Source of the DNA: Tessaracoccus palaemonis
GTDB taxonomy: Bacteria; Actinomycetota; Actinomycetes; Propionibacteriales; Propionibacteriaceae
NCBI RefSeq assembly: GCF_019316905.1
Contig: NZ_CP079216.1
Coordinates: 1,860,001 to 1,924,000 of the forward strand
Reading direction: 5' to 3'
DNA length: 64,000 nucleotides
Below are positions 48,926-61,825 of the stretch, one piece after another. The first letter of the stretch is position 1, and every line of letters begins with the position of its first letter. The notes beneath the pieces were generated by a model. The model had not been told where the DNA came from, searched no databases, and saw only the letters and a list, made by a program, of their open reading frames with translations. A program made the translations under genes and the position numbers.

Positions 48926-48997
48926 CCTCCCCGCCGGCGGCACACAACCGGGCGACGACGATCCAGAGGTCGCGTCGGTCTTCGACTGACCTCCCCG
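48917..48997 (+). repeat. Duplicated 3' tail of the GH4 gene
   Basis: TTCGACTGACCTCCCCG occurs at 48917-48933 (the real stop) and again at 48981-48997. The second copy is preceded by codons for DPEVASVFD, closely matching the true C-terminus HPEIASLFD. It looks like the relic of a deleted tandem paralogue or a short local duplication. Confidence 0.7.
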
Positions 48998-49100
48998 AGC
49001 ACCGACGACCGGCCACTCACCCAACTCCGTCCCGACCAACCACTCCCGCCCGCACCGTCGCGCCTCCCGACGCATCGATTCCTGGGCCGACCCCAGCGCC

Positions 49101-49243
49101 CCGCCACCGTTGGCAACCCCGACACCCGCCTCGCTCGGCGCCCCCGACGACCGCCTCCGTTGGCGCCCCCGATGCCCGCCTCCGTTGGCGCCCCGATGCC
49201 CGCCTCCGTAGGCGCCCCCGACGCCCGCCTCGGTAGGCAGCGG
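49101..49243 (+). repeat. 25-bp minisatellite, about 5.7 units
   Basis: Units starting CCGCCTCCGTTGGCGCCCCC (consensus about 25 bp) begin at 49101, 49126, 49151, 49176, 49200 and 49225; the fourth is 24 bp and the last is partial. Variation is concentrated in the unit centre and end. It does not appear to be translated, because the frame shifts at the 24-bp unit. Confidence 0.8.
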
Positions 49244-49331
49244 TCAGGTCACACCCGCCGCTCGCTCGTAACACCGACAGATCCACGCGCGCGGCCGACC
49301 GGTTGTCCACCACAAGTCGGTGCGCGCGATC

Positions 49332-49477
49332 CTCGAAAATCGACCACCGCCCGCTTCTCCCCGGTCCGCCCCCGAAAACCGCACGATGCCCGCCACGCGC
49401 CAACGCTTACCCACCCCGAGAATCGACCACTGCCCACTTCTCCCGGGTCCAGCCTCGAAAACCGCACGACGCCCGCC
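49332..49477 (+). repeat. Dispersed intergenic repeat, copies 3 and 4 in tandem
   Basis: Two 63-bp copies (49332-49394 and 49415-49477) with about 54 identical positions, 83 bp apart. Each has an AATCGACCAC start, a CTTCTCCC middle with GGTCC, then CGAAAACCGCACGA and GCCCGCC. They match the copies near 11.9 kb, 50.6 kb and 56.8 kb. Confidence 0.75.
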
Positions 49478-49510
49478 CAACCAGCGGGCGCCGAGACTAG
49501 GTTGGGAATC

Positions 49511-50254
49511 ATGGATGGCGCCGGGACCGCTGCCACGCTGCGCGCGACGTGGCTGTGGCGCACAGGACTGGAACCGCGACAGGTCACGAACTTCACGACG
49601 GTGCACGGTGTGGGTGAGGTCTTTCTCGCCATTCCGTGGGTCGGTCCCACTCCCGCTGTCCTGGATACCCTCGAAGCCCTGACCCGACGGGGTGTCAGGG
49701 TCTCCGCTCTCGGCGGCTCCCCAGAGTGGGCCTCCCGGCCGAGCCTCGCCGCCGAGTGGGCACGGCGCCTCGCGGGATACGCCTTCTGCGCGGTGCATCT
49801 GGATGTGGAGCCGTGGACAAGTCGGTCGTGGCCGGGACATGAGGTGACATATCTCGCGAGGTTGGCCAAGCTCACCGCTTTCCTCCGCGCCCGGACCGGA
49901 CTTCCCACCGAAATCGACCTTCCGAGCTGGATCGCCGTCCGGCATGGGCCGGCCTTCAGGCAGGTAGCTGCGGAGGCCGATGCCGTGACGGTGTTGGCCT
50001 ACCGCGACCGTGCGTCGGCAATCCTGAACGCGGCCGAAGAGGCACGTGCGATCCTCACCATGCTCGGCCGTCACTACAGACTCGGCGTCGAGACAAGGGC
50101 ATCACGCGAGGGAGCGCATGTGACCTTCTTCCAGGAGGGGCGGCGGGCCATGGAGCGCGAGCTGAACGCCGTCACCTCGACCATCGGTGAAGAAGCCACT
50201 TTCGACGGCATCGCCATCCACGATCTCGACGGTTGGCGCCAGTTGCCGAACTAG
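49511..50254 (+). CDS. Hypothetical protein, possible TIM-barrel hydrolase
   Basis: 247 residues, no family recognised. Regular alternation of beta-like segments (EVFLAIPWVG, GVRVSALGG, FCAVHLDVEPWT, TEIDLPSWIAVR, DAVTVLAYRDR, RLGVETRA, FDGIAIHDLDGW) with helices resembles a TIM barrel. LDVEPW, late AYRD and the acidic residues near strand ends recall glycoside-hydrolase-like barrels. No signal peptide. The ATG at 49511 is taken because the frame upstream runs through the repeats. The gene stands alone, between repeats and the rRNA operon. Confidence 0.65.
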   Translation: MDGAGTAATLRATWLWRTGLEPRQVTNFTTVHGVGEVFLAIPWVGPTPAVLDTLEALTRRGVRVSALGGSPEWASRPSLAAEWARRLAGYAFCAVHLDVEPWTSRSWPGHEVTYLARLAKLTAFLRARTGLPTEIDLPSWIAVRHGPAFRQVAAEADAVTVLAYRDRASAILNAAEEARAILTMLGRHYRLGVETRASREGAHVTFFQEGRRAMERELNAVTSTIGEEATFDGIAIHDLDGWRQLPN

Positions 50255-50296
50255 AGTCCCCGATCCCCTCGCCCGCCGACGGCCGCCTCCCGCATT

Positions 50297-50396
50297 TCAG
50301 TTGGGGTCGATGAGCACGACACACTTGTCATCACCGAATCTGGTGATGTTGACGTTGACATGCTCGGTGGGCAGGACGATCTGCTCACCTATCGCC
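50297..50396 (-). pseudogene. Possible C-terminal gene fragment
   Basis: The minus strand reads GEQIVLPTEHVNVNITRFGDD then KCVVLIDPN and a stop. The codon use is gene-like, but an in-frame stop lies about 15 codons upstream and there is no ATG or GTG. It may be the remnant of a lost gene. The rest of 50255-50545 shows nothing I can identify. Confidence 0.3.
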
Positions 50397-50549
50397 CGAT
50401 GGTCCAGTGATGGGCGACGGGCCCAGCGTCCTCATTGCGGAGGGACGCCCCGCCACCTCCGCGCGTACCACTTTCCCCAGCTGTCAGGAGGCTCGGCGCA
50501 CGCACGCGGCCGGAGGTGCGTGACGGCGGCCGAGGAGGCGGGGGTGGTG

Positions 50550-50602
50550 TGCGGTTTTCGTGCCGGGACCGGCCAGAAGCGGGCACTGCCCACTTTTCCG
50601 CG
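50550..50602 (-). repeat. Dispersed intergenic repeat, copy 5
   Basis: On the minus strand: GAAAAGTGGGCAGTGCCCGC, then TTCTGGCCGGTCC and CGAAAACCGCAC, aligning with copies 3 and 4 over the whole length. It is 35 bases beyond the rRNA operon terminator. Confidence 0.65.
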
Positions 50603-50636
50603 TTCGTTCCCGGGGGGTGTTGTGCGTCGGGGGATG

Positions 50637-50684
50637 AAAAAAGAGAGAGCACCCGACCCCTGGTGGGGGTGGGTGCTCTCTCTT
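50637..50684 (-). terminator. rRNA operon intrinsic terminator
   Basis: 14-bp stem AAGAGAGAGCACCC (50641-50654) / GGGTGCTCTCTCTT (50671-50684), followed on the minus strand by a run of six T residues. It lies 10 bases past the 5S gene and is a textbook intrinsic terminator. Confidence 0.92.
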
Positions 50685-50693
50685 GTAAGTGTT

Positions 50694-50811
50694 GGTCCGG
50701 CGGCGTCCTAGTCTCCCACAGCATCCCCGCTGCAGTACCATCGGCGCTGAGAAGCTTAACTTCCGGGTTCGGGATGGGACCGGGTGTTTCCTTCTCGCTA
50801 TGACCACCGAA
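50694..50811 (-). rRNA. rrf: 5S ribosomal RNA
   Basis: The minus strand starts near GGTGGTCATAGCGAG and runs through CCCGGTCCCATCCCGAACCC, GGAAGTTAAG and GGGAGACTAGGACGCCG, the conserved 5S sequence. Both ends are approximate, within a few bases. Confidence 0.95.
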
Positions 50812-50903
50812 ACATTTATTGAACTGTATCACGAACAACCCTGCCGGCCACAAACCCGAGGGTTGTGGTGCGGGGGTTGTCTCGATCGTTGTTCGAGACA
50901 TTA

Positions 50904-50930
50904 CACAGTGGACGCGTAGCATCTTTGTAG
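50904..50930 (-). other. 3' half of the 23S rRNA processing stem
   Basis: CACAGTGGACGCGTAGCATC and the following TTTGTAG are complementary, with one unpaired base, to 54042-54067 on the other side of the 23S gene. The two would form a long stem looping out pre-23S rRNA for RNase III cleavage. Confidence 0.75.
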
Positions 50931-50934
50931 AAGA

Positions 50935-54037
<3,103 letters not shown>

Positions 54038-54041
54038 TAAT

Positions 54042-54067
54042 CTACAAAGATGCTCGCGTCCACTGTG
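54042..54067 (-). other. 5' half of the 23S processing stem
   Basis: CTACAAAGATGCTCGCGTCC and following ACTGTG pair with 50904-50930. Immediately upstream in the transcript (54068-54084) a TTTTTTGAGAATTTCAC boxA-like antitermination motif is present. The rest of the 16S-23S spacer (to 54360) contains no tRNA gene. Confidence 0.75.
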
Positions 54068-54356
54068 AAATTCTCAAAAAACGAGCGAGCCCACCACCAA
54101 CCAGCCACCAACAAGTGACCAGGCCGGCAAGCAGTCCGCAAGAAGGCGCCACCAACAGGCAACCGACCCTTCAGGACCCAACAACGTGCAAACAAGCCAC
54201 CCCACCACTTCCCACTCCCAGCCGAAACCAGGTTGTACTCGCGGGGGACGACTCTCAGTCAATGTTCCACCAACCAGAACCCTCCAGCCGGGAACACACG
54301 CCCCGGAACTGAAGTGAATAAACAAGCCAACCACACGGGCCGGCCTGCCAAAAGCT

Positions 54357-55888
<1,532 letters not shown>

Positions 55889-56116
55889 ATTTCAGCACCC
55901 ACCAACCACCAGGCCAGCAGGAAAACACTGTCAACAAAAAGAAGACACTGACAAACAGAAACAACCAAAACTGGCTGAATCAATCAATCAATCTCAAAGA
56001 AAAAACCGCGACACAACCACAAAGGGCCATGCCGACGGGGTAAAAACGCGACAAACAACACAACCCCCAAAGAGGCCACATTGCTTGGTGCATCAATAAA
56101 ATTGGCATTGACTTAA

Positions 56117-56138
56117 AGCACGCTGTTGAGTTCTCAAG
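56117..56138 (-). promoter_or_regulatory. rRNA leader boxA-like antitermination site
   Basis: Minus strand CTTGAGAACTCAACAGCGTG, the conserved leader motif found before 16S and in spacers of actinobacterial rRNA operons. It is about 230 bases ahead of the 16S gene. The remaining leader (55889-56116) is AT-rich and otherwise featureless. Confidence 0.7.
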
Positions 56139-56206
56139 TTTCGGGTACACACCGCGCCAACCCAGACAAAAACCTTGTCCGAATCAACCCCGGGGCAACT
56201 CCACCA

Positions 56207-56236
56207 ACCCTACTCCCCAAATCTCCACACTGTCAA
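56207..56236 (-). promoter_or_regulatory. rRNA operon promoter
   Basis: Minus strand TTGACA (56231-56236), 18 bases, TAGGGT (56207-56212). The perfect -35 and actinobacterial -10 lie some 70 bases upstream of boxA. A 9-bp inverted repeat ATCGAGTTG/CAACTCGAT at 56259-56291 sits just upstream of the -35. Confidence 0.7.
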
Positions 56237-56496
56237 ACCAGCATTTCGACCAGATCGTATCGAGTTGTTAGCCGCCTTTCGGCAACTCGATCAACCTTAC
56301 TCAGCTCGTTCTCCCCGGTCAAATCCGGGATCTTCTCGCCTTGCGCCGTTGTCTTGCTGCTGCCGTGGCAACTCGGAGAACACTACCCCGACTCCGGCAG
56401 GAAGGCAAATCGGGCGTGGGGTCGGCCGGCTTGCCAGGGCGTCCGGCCAAGGGCCTTGTCAGCCCGCCCAGCCCCGACTTCGCCGCTTTCAGGGAC

Positions 56497-56745
56497 TCAG
56501 TCCTCGATCAGCGCCTCGTGAACCTGGTCCTCGGGGCGCTCCTCCACCTCGCTGATCCACTCGACAAGCTCGTCGCGGGTGCACTCGCGCGGAGCTGTGT
56601 CCCCATCCTCGCCCAGGATCAGCCAGGGCCCGGGGTTGTCGTCGGTGACGCCGTGCCAGTCGGCCAGCTGTCCTCCAAGTTCTGCGGCGGTGCCGGAGAA
56701 GGTGCTGTCGTCAGTGGCGGTGTAGGTGTAGCGGGTCTCGTTCAT
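56497..56745 (-). CDS. Small acidic hypothetical protein
   Basis: 82 residues, strongly acidic, no family recognised. MNETRYTYTATDDSTFSGTA starts the protein; the C-terminal half (RDELVEWISEVEERPEDQV) looks helical and the first half beta-like. The frame upstream of the ATG overlaps the dispersed repeat, so the short form is preferred. It is upstream of the rRNA promoter, in the same direction. Confidence 0.55.
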   Translation of the reverse strand: MNETRYTYTATDDSTFSGTAAELGGQLADWHGVTDDNPGPWLILGEDGDTAPRECTRDELVEWISEVEERPEDQVHEALIED

Positions 56746-56802
56746 GGTCCAACGATGCCACTCCGATCCAGCACCCGTCCTGGCCATCTCCGTCAGGGCT
56801 TT

Positions 56803-56853
56803 GCGCGGTTCTCGTGACCAGACCGAGGAGAATCGACCACTGAACGATTTTCG
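56803..56853 (-). repeat. Dispersed intergenic repeat, copy 6
   Basis: Minus strand CGAAAATCGTTCAGTGGTCG, then ATTCTCCTCGGTC and GGTCACGAGAACCGC. Nearly identical in layout to copy 1 at 11916-11964. It lies between the small acidic gene and the GH36 gene. Confidence 0.7.
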
Positions 56854-56992
56854 GGAGAGGGCGCGCGGGACGCGAGGCGGGCAAGGAGCCGGGGGAAACG
56901 GTGGGGTTCCGTCCGCACGCCTCACCTGTTGGGCGTCCGACCGGGTCACCCGCCAGAGCGTCGATCGGGTCATGGCGTGCGGGCCCGTCCGG

Positions 56993-59101
56993 TCACCGCC
57001 TGGTCAGCCTGAGGATCCTCGCCGAAGCGCCTGCGCCCGCAAGGTCCACCGTCATCTTCCCGTGCTCTGGCCTCCAGCGCGTCTGCCACGGGGGCAACGA
57101 CGTCGGGAACAGGCACCTCACGTCGACGTCCTGGCCGACGAGGTCGGGGAACGCGAGTTCCAGTTCGGCAGCGGCCTCGTCCCGGTTCCAGACGAAGACA
57201 ACGGCACCGGCTGCGTCGACGCCCGCGACGGCGACCTGACCGTCGTCCCAGCCCGGGAGACCGATCGGCCACCGTGGCAGCGCCCGCGCATGATGAGCCA
57301 TCACCTCCGGGTAGACGGCCGTTGCCTCCCGCACGAGGGACAGCTGCTCCTGATCGAGCCTGTCGAGATGTCCGGACAGATACAGGCGGCCCGACAGGCC
57401 GGTCACCAGCGTGAAGGCCACCTGCTCGAGCGTCCATTCCGGCTGGGGGTAGGCCCAGTTGCCTGCGAACTCGGGAGGCATCGCCATCGGAGCCGCCGCC
57501 GCGATGGGTGGGTACAGCAGGGACTCCTGCTGGTCGCTGGTGGACTGCAGGTCGAAGTGCGCCAGAGTCGCGGGATCCATTCGTTGGGCGCCCGACGAGC
57601 ATGCCTCGAGGATGATGTCCGGGTGTCGAGCGCGAAGTTCCTCCACCCACGCCAGCAGTGCTCGGGTGTGGTCGAGGAGTCCGGCTCCCGGAGATGATGC
57701 CTCGGTGTCCGGCCCCGTGCCCGGGGTGACGTTGTAGTCCCATTTGAAATACGTCGCGCCGTACTCGCCGATGAGGCGCTCGAAGACGCCGTCGAGATGG
57801 TCGCGCGCGGCCTGGCTGCGGAAGTCGAGGAAGTAGCGGTCGTGCTCGACGATGCGCGCGCCACCCCTGTGCATGAAGGCTTCCTCGGGAAGCTGGTGGG
57901 CGACGGGCGACCGCACGCCGACAACCTCAGGCTCCACCCAGAGGCCCGGGCTCATACCCTTCGCACGGATGCGGTCAAGCACGCCGACGAGGCCGAGTTC
58001 CCCGAACCGGACGGTGGACGGTTCCCAGGCGCCGACGCTTGGCCACCAGTCACCACCGTCGTCGTACCAGCCTGCGTCGATGCAGAAGTACCCGGCGCCC
58101 ACCTCGGCGGCCGCGTCGATCAGCGGAATCAGCTTCTCGGTTGTCGGGTCACCCATGAGCGCGTTCATGTAGTCGTTGAAGACCAGCGGCCGGTACGCGT
58201 CGGCCTCCACGCCGAGATGCGACGACCGACGGTGCCGCGTCAGCTCGCCGATCGCCCCCTCGAGCCCGCTGTCCGACAGGACAACCGAAGCCGGCACCGT
58301 CGTGAAGGCCTCCCCCGGCCGGAGGTCGATCAGCCACGAGTGGTCGAGGTCGGTGGGTCCGAGCAGCGCCAGGCCGAGCGCGTCGCCGTCCTCGAACAGC
58401 GTCTCCAGCCCCCACCGCCAGGGTCCGTTGTTCTCGATCTGCCAGGCCACGGCACGACCCGACGTGCGGTTCTCGAGCACCGCGACAGGCAGCGCCCCGT
58501 CGCACGACCAGGTCGACCGTCCGACCGACGACAAGGCGCCGCGTGTGAAGTGCCCATGGGCGCGGGCATCGATGTCGGCCAGGCCGGCCGCTCCTCCGAG
58601 GCCGGTGGCGAACCAGCGGCTCTCACCGCACCATTCGTTGCTCGCCCTCCAGAGGTCAAGCTCGGACCGCTCCCCGAGGAACCCGGTCAGCCCGGTGACC
58701 GCCGCGGACGTGACCTGCTGGATGTGCAGCCGCTCCTCGCCACCGTTGGTGAGCGTCGTGGCGAACCGGTACGCCCGCTGTCCGACGGTGTGCGTCACCG
58801 ACGTGACCGCCGACAGGCCAGAACGTTCATCGACCTGCCGCACGAGCAGCGTCCGGACCTCGCCGACGCTGGCCGTCTCGTGGCCGACGTACCGGAGTCG
58901 GTCGCCGATGACCGTCCGACTGGCGCGCATGCTGTTCGGCGAGCGGCCGTACCCGACGGCCAGCACCTCCACCAGCGCGATCGTGTGGACCGGCCCCGAG
59001 TCGGGAGCGAACCGCCGCTGCGTGAGCGCCAGGCGCACCGGCCCGGCGTCGTCGGTGAGGTACAGCGGCGAGTCATCCTCGCCCCAGGCCAGCTCGAACA
59101 T
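56993..59101 (-). CDS. GH36 alpha-galactosidase
   Basis: Family 36 alpha-galactosidase of 702 residues, releasing galactose from raffinose-type oligosaccharides or galactomannan side chains. An N-terminal beta-supersandwich (1-300) precedes the TIM barrel with FCIDAGWYDDGGDWWPSVG, WVEPEVV, the nucleophile Asp455 in YFKWDYN and the acid/base Asp523 in LQSTSDQQ after CSSGAQRMDP. No signal peptide. I chose ATG 59101, nine bases after GAGGAGG. Divergent from the GH51 gene across a LacI-type operator. Confidence 0.95.
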   Translation of the reverse strand: MFELAWGEDDSPLYLTDDAGPVRLALTQRRFAPDSGPVHTIALVEVLAVGYGRSPNSMRASRTVIGDRLRYVGHETASVGEVRTLLVRQVDERSGLSAVTSVTHTVGQRAYRFATTLTNGGEERLHIQQVTSAAVTGLTGFLGERSELDLWRASNEWCGESRWFATGLGGAAGLADIDARAHGHFTRGALSSVGRSTWSCDGALPVAVLENRTSGRAVAWQIENNGPWRWGLETLFEDGDALGLALLGPTDLDHSWLIDLRPGEAFTTVPASVVLSDSGLEGAIGELTRHRRSSHLGVEADAYRPLVFNDYMNALMGDPTTEKLIPLIDAAAEVGAGYFCIDAGWYDDGGDWWPSVGAWEPSTVRFGELGLVGVLDRIRAKGMSPGLWVEPEVVGVRSPVAHQLPEEAFMHRGGARIVEHDRYFLDFRSQAARDHLDGVFERLIGEYGATYFKWDYNVTPGTGPDTEASSPGAGLLDHTRALLAWVEELRARHPDIILEACSSGAQRMDPATLAHFDLQSTSDQQESLLYPPIAAAAPMAMPPEFAGNWAYPQPEWTLEQVAFTLVTGLSGRLYLSGHLDRLDQEQLSLVREATAVYPEVMAHHARALPRWPIGLPGWDDGQVAVAGVDAAGAVVFVWNRDEAAAELELAFPDLVGQDVDVRCLFPTSLPPWQTRWRPEHGKMTVDLAGAGASARILRLTRR

Positions 59102-59145
59102 GTCGCGCATCCTCCTCGCACATCGCCGTACCGTCGTCCCAGGAA

Positions 59146-59159
59146 TCTGAACGGTCACA
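59146..59159. promoter_or_regulatory. LacI-type operator between GH36 and GH51 genes
   Basis: TCTGAACGGTCACA is the complement of TGTGACCGTTCAGA, identical in 13 of 14 positions to the araDA operator at 7212-7225. It is placed 45 bases before GH36 and 55 before GH51, so one site could control both genes. Confidence 0.75.
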
Positions 59160-59213
59160 TTCTAGATAGACTCACCTCACAACAAACCAACCGACCACAG
59201 ACAAGGACGAACT

Positions 59214-60725
59214 GTGAACGTCTCGGCAACGGTGGACCCCCAACGCTCCCTCGGCCAGATCGACCGACGCATCTTCGGCGGCTTCGTCGAGCACCTCGGC
59301 CGCCACATCTACGACGGGATCTTCGAGCCCGGCCACCCCTCCGCGGATGAGAACGGCTTCCGCACCGACGTGATCGAGCTCGTGAAGGAGCTCGGCGTCA
59401 GCACCATCCGCTACCCCGGGGGCAACTTCGTCTCCGGCTACAACTGGGAGGACGGCGTCGGGCCGCGCGACCAGCGTCCCGAGCGACTCGACCTCGCCTG
59501 GCACACCACAGAGACCAACCAGGTCGGCCTCCACGAGTTCGCCCACTGGTGCGACGCCGTCGCCTCGGACATGATGATGGCCGTCAACCTCGGCACCCGC
59601 GGCGTCGCGGAGGCCCTCGCGCTGCTGGAGTACTGCAACGTCCCCAACCCGACGGCCCGCACCCGCCAGCGCGCCGCCAACGGACACCCCGACCCCTTCG
59701 GCATCACGATGTGGTGCCTGGGCAACGAGATGGACGGCCCCTGGCAGGTCGGGCACCGCTCGGCCGAGGACTACGCCAAGATCGCGTCGCAGACCGCCAA
59801 GGCCATGAAGATGCTCGACAACTCCCTGGAGTTCGTCGCCTGCGGCTCGTCGTCGCGCGCCATGCCGACCTTCGGGAAGTGGGAGGAGACCGTCCTCGAG
59901 CACGCCTTCGACGACCTCGACTTCATCTCCTGCCACGCCTACTACGAGGAGATCGACGGCGACACGCAGGAGTTCCTGACCTCGGCCGCCGACATGGACC
60001 TCTTCATCAAGCAGGTCGTCGCCGTGTGCGACGCCGCCGCGGCGAAGCACAAGTCCGACAAGCAGATCATGATCTCGTTCGACGAGTGGAACGTCTGGTA
60101 TCTCACCGAGTGGCAGAAGATCGAGGGCAAGATCCCCGTCGACGTGTGGCCGACGGCGCCGCGCCTGTTGGAGGACACCTACAACGTCAAGGACGCCGTC
60201 GTCGTCGGCGACCTCCTCATCACGCTCCTTCGTCACTCCGACCGGGTCCGCTCGGCGTCGCTGGCCCAGCTGGTCAACGTGATCGCCCCGATCATGACCG
60301 AGCCCGGCGGCCCCACCTGGCGCCAGACGACCTTCTTCCCGTTCTCGATCACCTCGCGGCTCACCGCCGGCGAGTCGATCCCGGTCGACGTCACCTGCCC
60401 CTCGGTCTTCTCCCGCAAGGCCGACGCGGACGTCCCGACCGTCAACGCCGTCGCCACGCTCGACGACGGGGGCGTCTCCCTGTTCGTGGTGAACCGGTCC
60501 CTGACCGACGCCTTCGACCTCGACGTCGACCTCAGCCAGCTCGCCGGGAGCCGCACGCTGAGCCTCGCCGAGGCCCACGTGATCGCCGACGAGGACCTGA
60601 CGGCCGCCAACACACTGCCCGATCCGGAGCGCGTCGCCCCGAAGTCGCTGGAGGTCGCTGTCGACCCGATGGTCTCCGCGCAGTTGCCTCCGGTCTCCTG
60701 GGCAGCGATCCGGCTGGAGTTCTGA
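59214..60725 (+). CDS. abfA: GH51 alpha-L-arabinofuranosidase
   Basis: Family 51 enzyme of 503 residues that removes terminal alpha-L-arabinofuranosyl groups from arabinan or arabinoxylan oligosaccharides. Motifs: RRIFGGFVEHLGRHIYDGI at the N-terminus, RYPGGNFVSGYNWEDG, acid/base Glu172 in CLGNEMDG and nucleophile Glu291 in SFDEWNVWY; a C-terminal beta-sandwich follows. No signal peptide, so intracellular. GTG start with AAGGA six bases upstream. Its product, arabinose, feeds AraA. Confidence 0.96.
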   Translation: MNVSATVDPQRSLGQIDRRIFGGFVEHLGRHIYDGIFEPGHPSADENGFRTDVIELVKELGVSTIRYPGGNFVSGYNWEDGVGPRDQRPERLDLAWHTTETNQVGLHEFAHWCDAVASDMMMAVNLGTRGVAEALALLEYCNVPNPTARTRQRAANGHPDPFGITMWCLGNEMDGPWQVGHRSAEDYAKIASQTAKAMKMLDNSLEFVACGSSSRAMPTFGKWEETVLEHAFDDLDFISCHAYYEEIDGDTQEFLTSAADMDLFIKQVVAVCDAAAAKHKSDKQIMISFDEWNVWYLTEWQKIEGKIPVDVWPTAPRLLEDTYNVKDAVVVGDLLITLLRHSDRVRSASLAQLVNVIAPIMTEPGGPTWRQTTFFPFSITSRLTAGESIPVDVTCPSVFSRKADADVPTVNAVATLDDGGVSLFVVNRSLTDAFDLDVDLSQLAGSRTLSLAEAHVIADEDLTAANTLPDPERVAPKSLEVAVDPMVSAQLPPVSWAAIRLEF

Positions 60726-60746
60726 GTCCAACCACCCACCACAACG

Positions 60747-60778
60747 CGAGCGCCCGGCAGAGAGTCACCGGGCGCTCG
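60747..60778. terminator. Hairpin terminator after the GH51 gene
   Basis: 11-bp perfect stem CGAGCGCCCGG / CCGGGCGCTCG with a 10-base loop, 21 bases after the GH51 stop. No T-run. Confidence 0.7.
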
Positions 60779-61747
60779 ATGGCTAGACCATCCGTTGAGG
60801 GCCACCCAGCCAAACCGTCGATCAGCGGCGCGGGAAGACGCCTCACCGCCGGGCCCATAGACGGCGCGAATGCGGCCAGAAGGGTTCCAGTGGTAGATGC
60901 GTTCACTCAGCACCGGACCGTTCGCCACCGGGTCCGTCTCGCTCACCAGCAGCGCAGTGAACTGCACCATTGAGTCGCTGCTGCCATGCCCTCCGCTGGT
61001 GGGGATGGAGAAGGCGAGTGCATTCTGGTTCGGCACGCTGAAGTGCACGCCGTGGGGAGCGGTCTCCCCGAGGCGCTCGAGGAGCCTCCGCATGTCTGCG
61101 GCTTTGGCCGGTGTTGACGTTCCCCGCCCCAGCAGCACCTTCACCCCTTCGAACTCGCGGATCGTGGAGTACGCCGTCTCCGTACGATCCGTGTTGGCCT
61201 GACCCATGACGCATAGCGAGTCGCGATCGACCTGAAGCTGCCCAAGCGTCGTGTCGGTGACACCCGAGGTGAACAGGTCCTGATGTCCCTGCTCCTCGAG
61301 GACCAATGCAAGAAGAAGCCCCTTCACGAAGGGCCGCGCGTACCTGAGATTGTTCGCGGCATAAGCATCGTCCGGCATGAACCGTGTCCTGACCGCCCAA
61401 CGGATGTGGGAGGGCGTGAGGCGTTCACCTTCGCCCCGTCGCCTGGCAGGTCCAACGTACTCGAGCCACGATTCGATGAGGCCCGGCCACGCCATCTCCG
61501 GATGCCCGAGTGACTCAGCGATCAGCGCTCCCAGGTTGACGCGCAGCCCCAGATCATCGATCCGGATTCCAAAGCGTCGCCTGCTGAGAAGAACGGTCGG
61601 CCGGTGGCCCATCTCACTGACAGCAAGGGCAACGCATTCCACCAGGCGCTCAACGACCGAGCTGACGGCCTCATCGCGCTCCAGGTCGGGTTCTCCGGGC
61701 AGCTGAGCGAAGCCGCACAGGGCCGGGTCTGCGTCGCTCAACCCCAT
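60779..61747 (-). CDS. Hypothetical protein with a broken or unclear C-terminus
   Basis: Starts at ATG 61747 with GGAGGAGG upstream. The visible coding part is about 290-320 residues and belongs to no family I recognise. It is alpha-helical at first (AWPGLIESWLEYVGPARRR), then shows GVKVLLGRGTSTPAKAADMR and VHFSVPNQNALAFSIPTSGG. The frame has no stop until 60233, deep inside the GH51 gene read antisense, while a neighbouring frame has stops from 60903 on. A frameshift near 60.9 kb or a lost stop is likely. The end given here is only the GH51 terminator boundary. Confidence 0.5.
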
Positions 61748-61825
61748 CGATCCTCCTCCGGTTCTCTGTTCCTGACGGCGGCGCCCCGTGGGGCATCAAG
61801 CGTGCCCCGCAGGGCAGCCCCGCGC

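Noticed and set aside
49101..49477. CRISPR-like array because of regularly spaced repeats
   Set aside because: The 25-bp units are contiguous without spacers, and the 63-bp copies number only two here; no cas genes are nearby.
50255..50545. Coding gene on the plus strand beyond the orphan protein
   Set aside because: Frames are short, overlap the repeat and terminator, and have no recognisable protein character.
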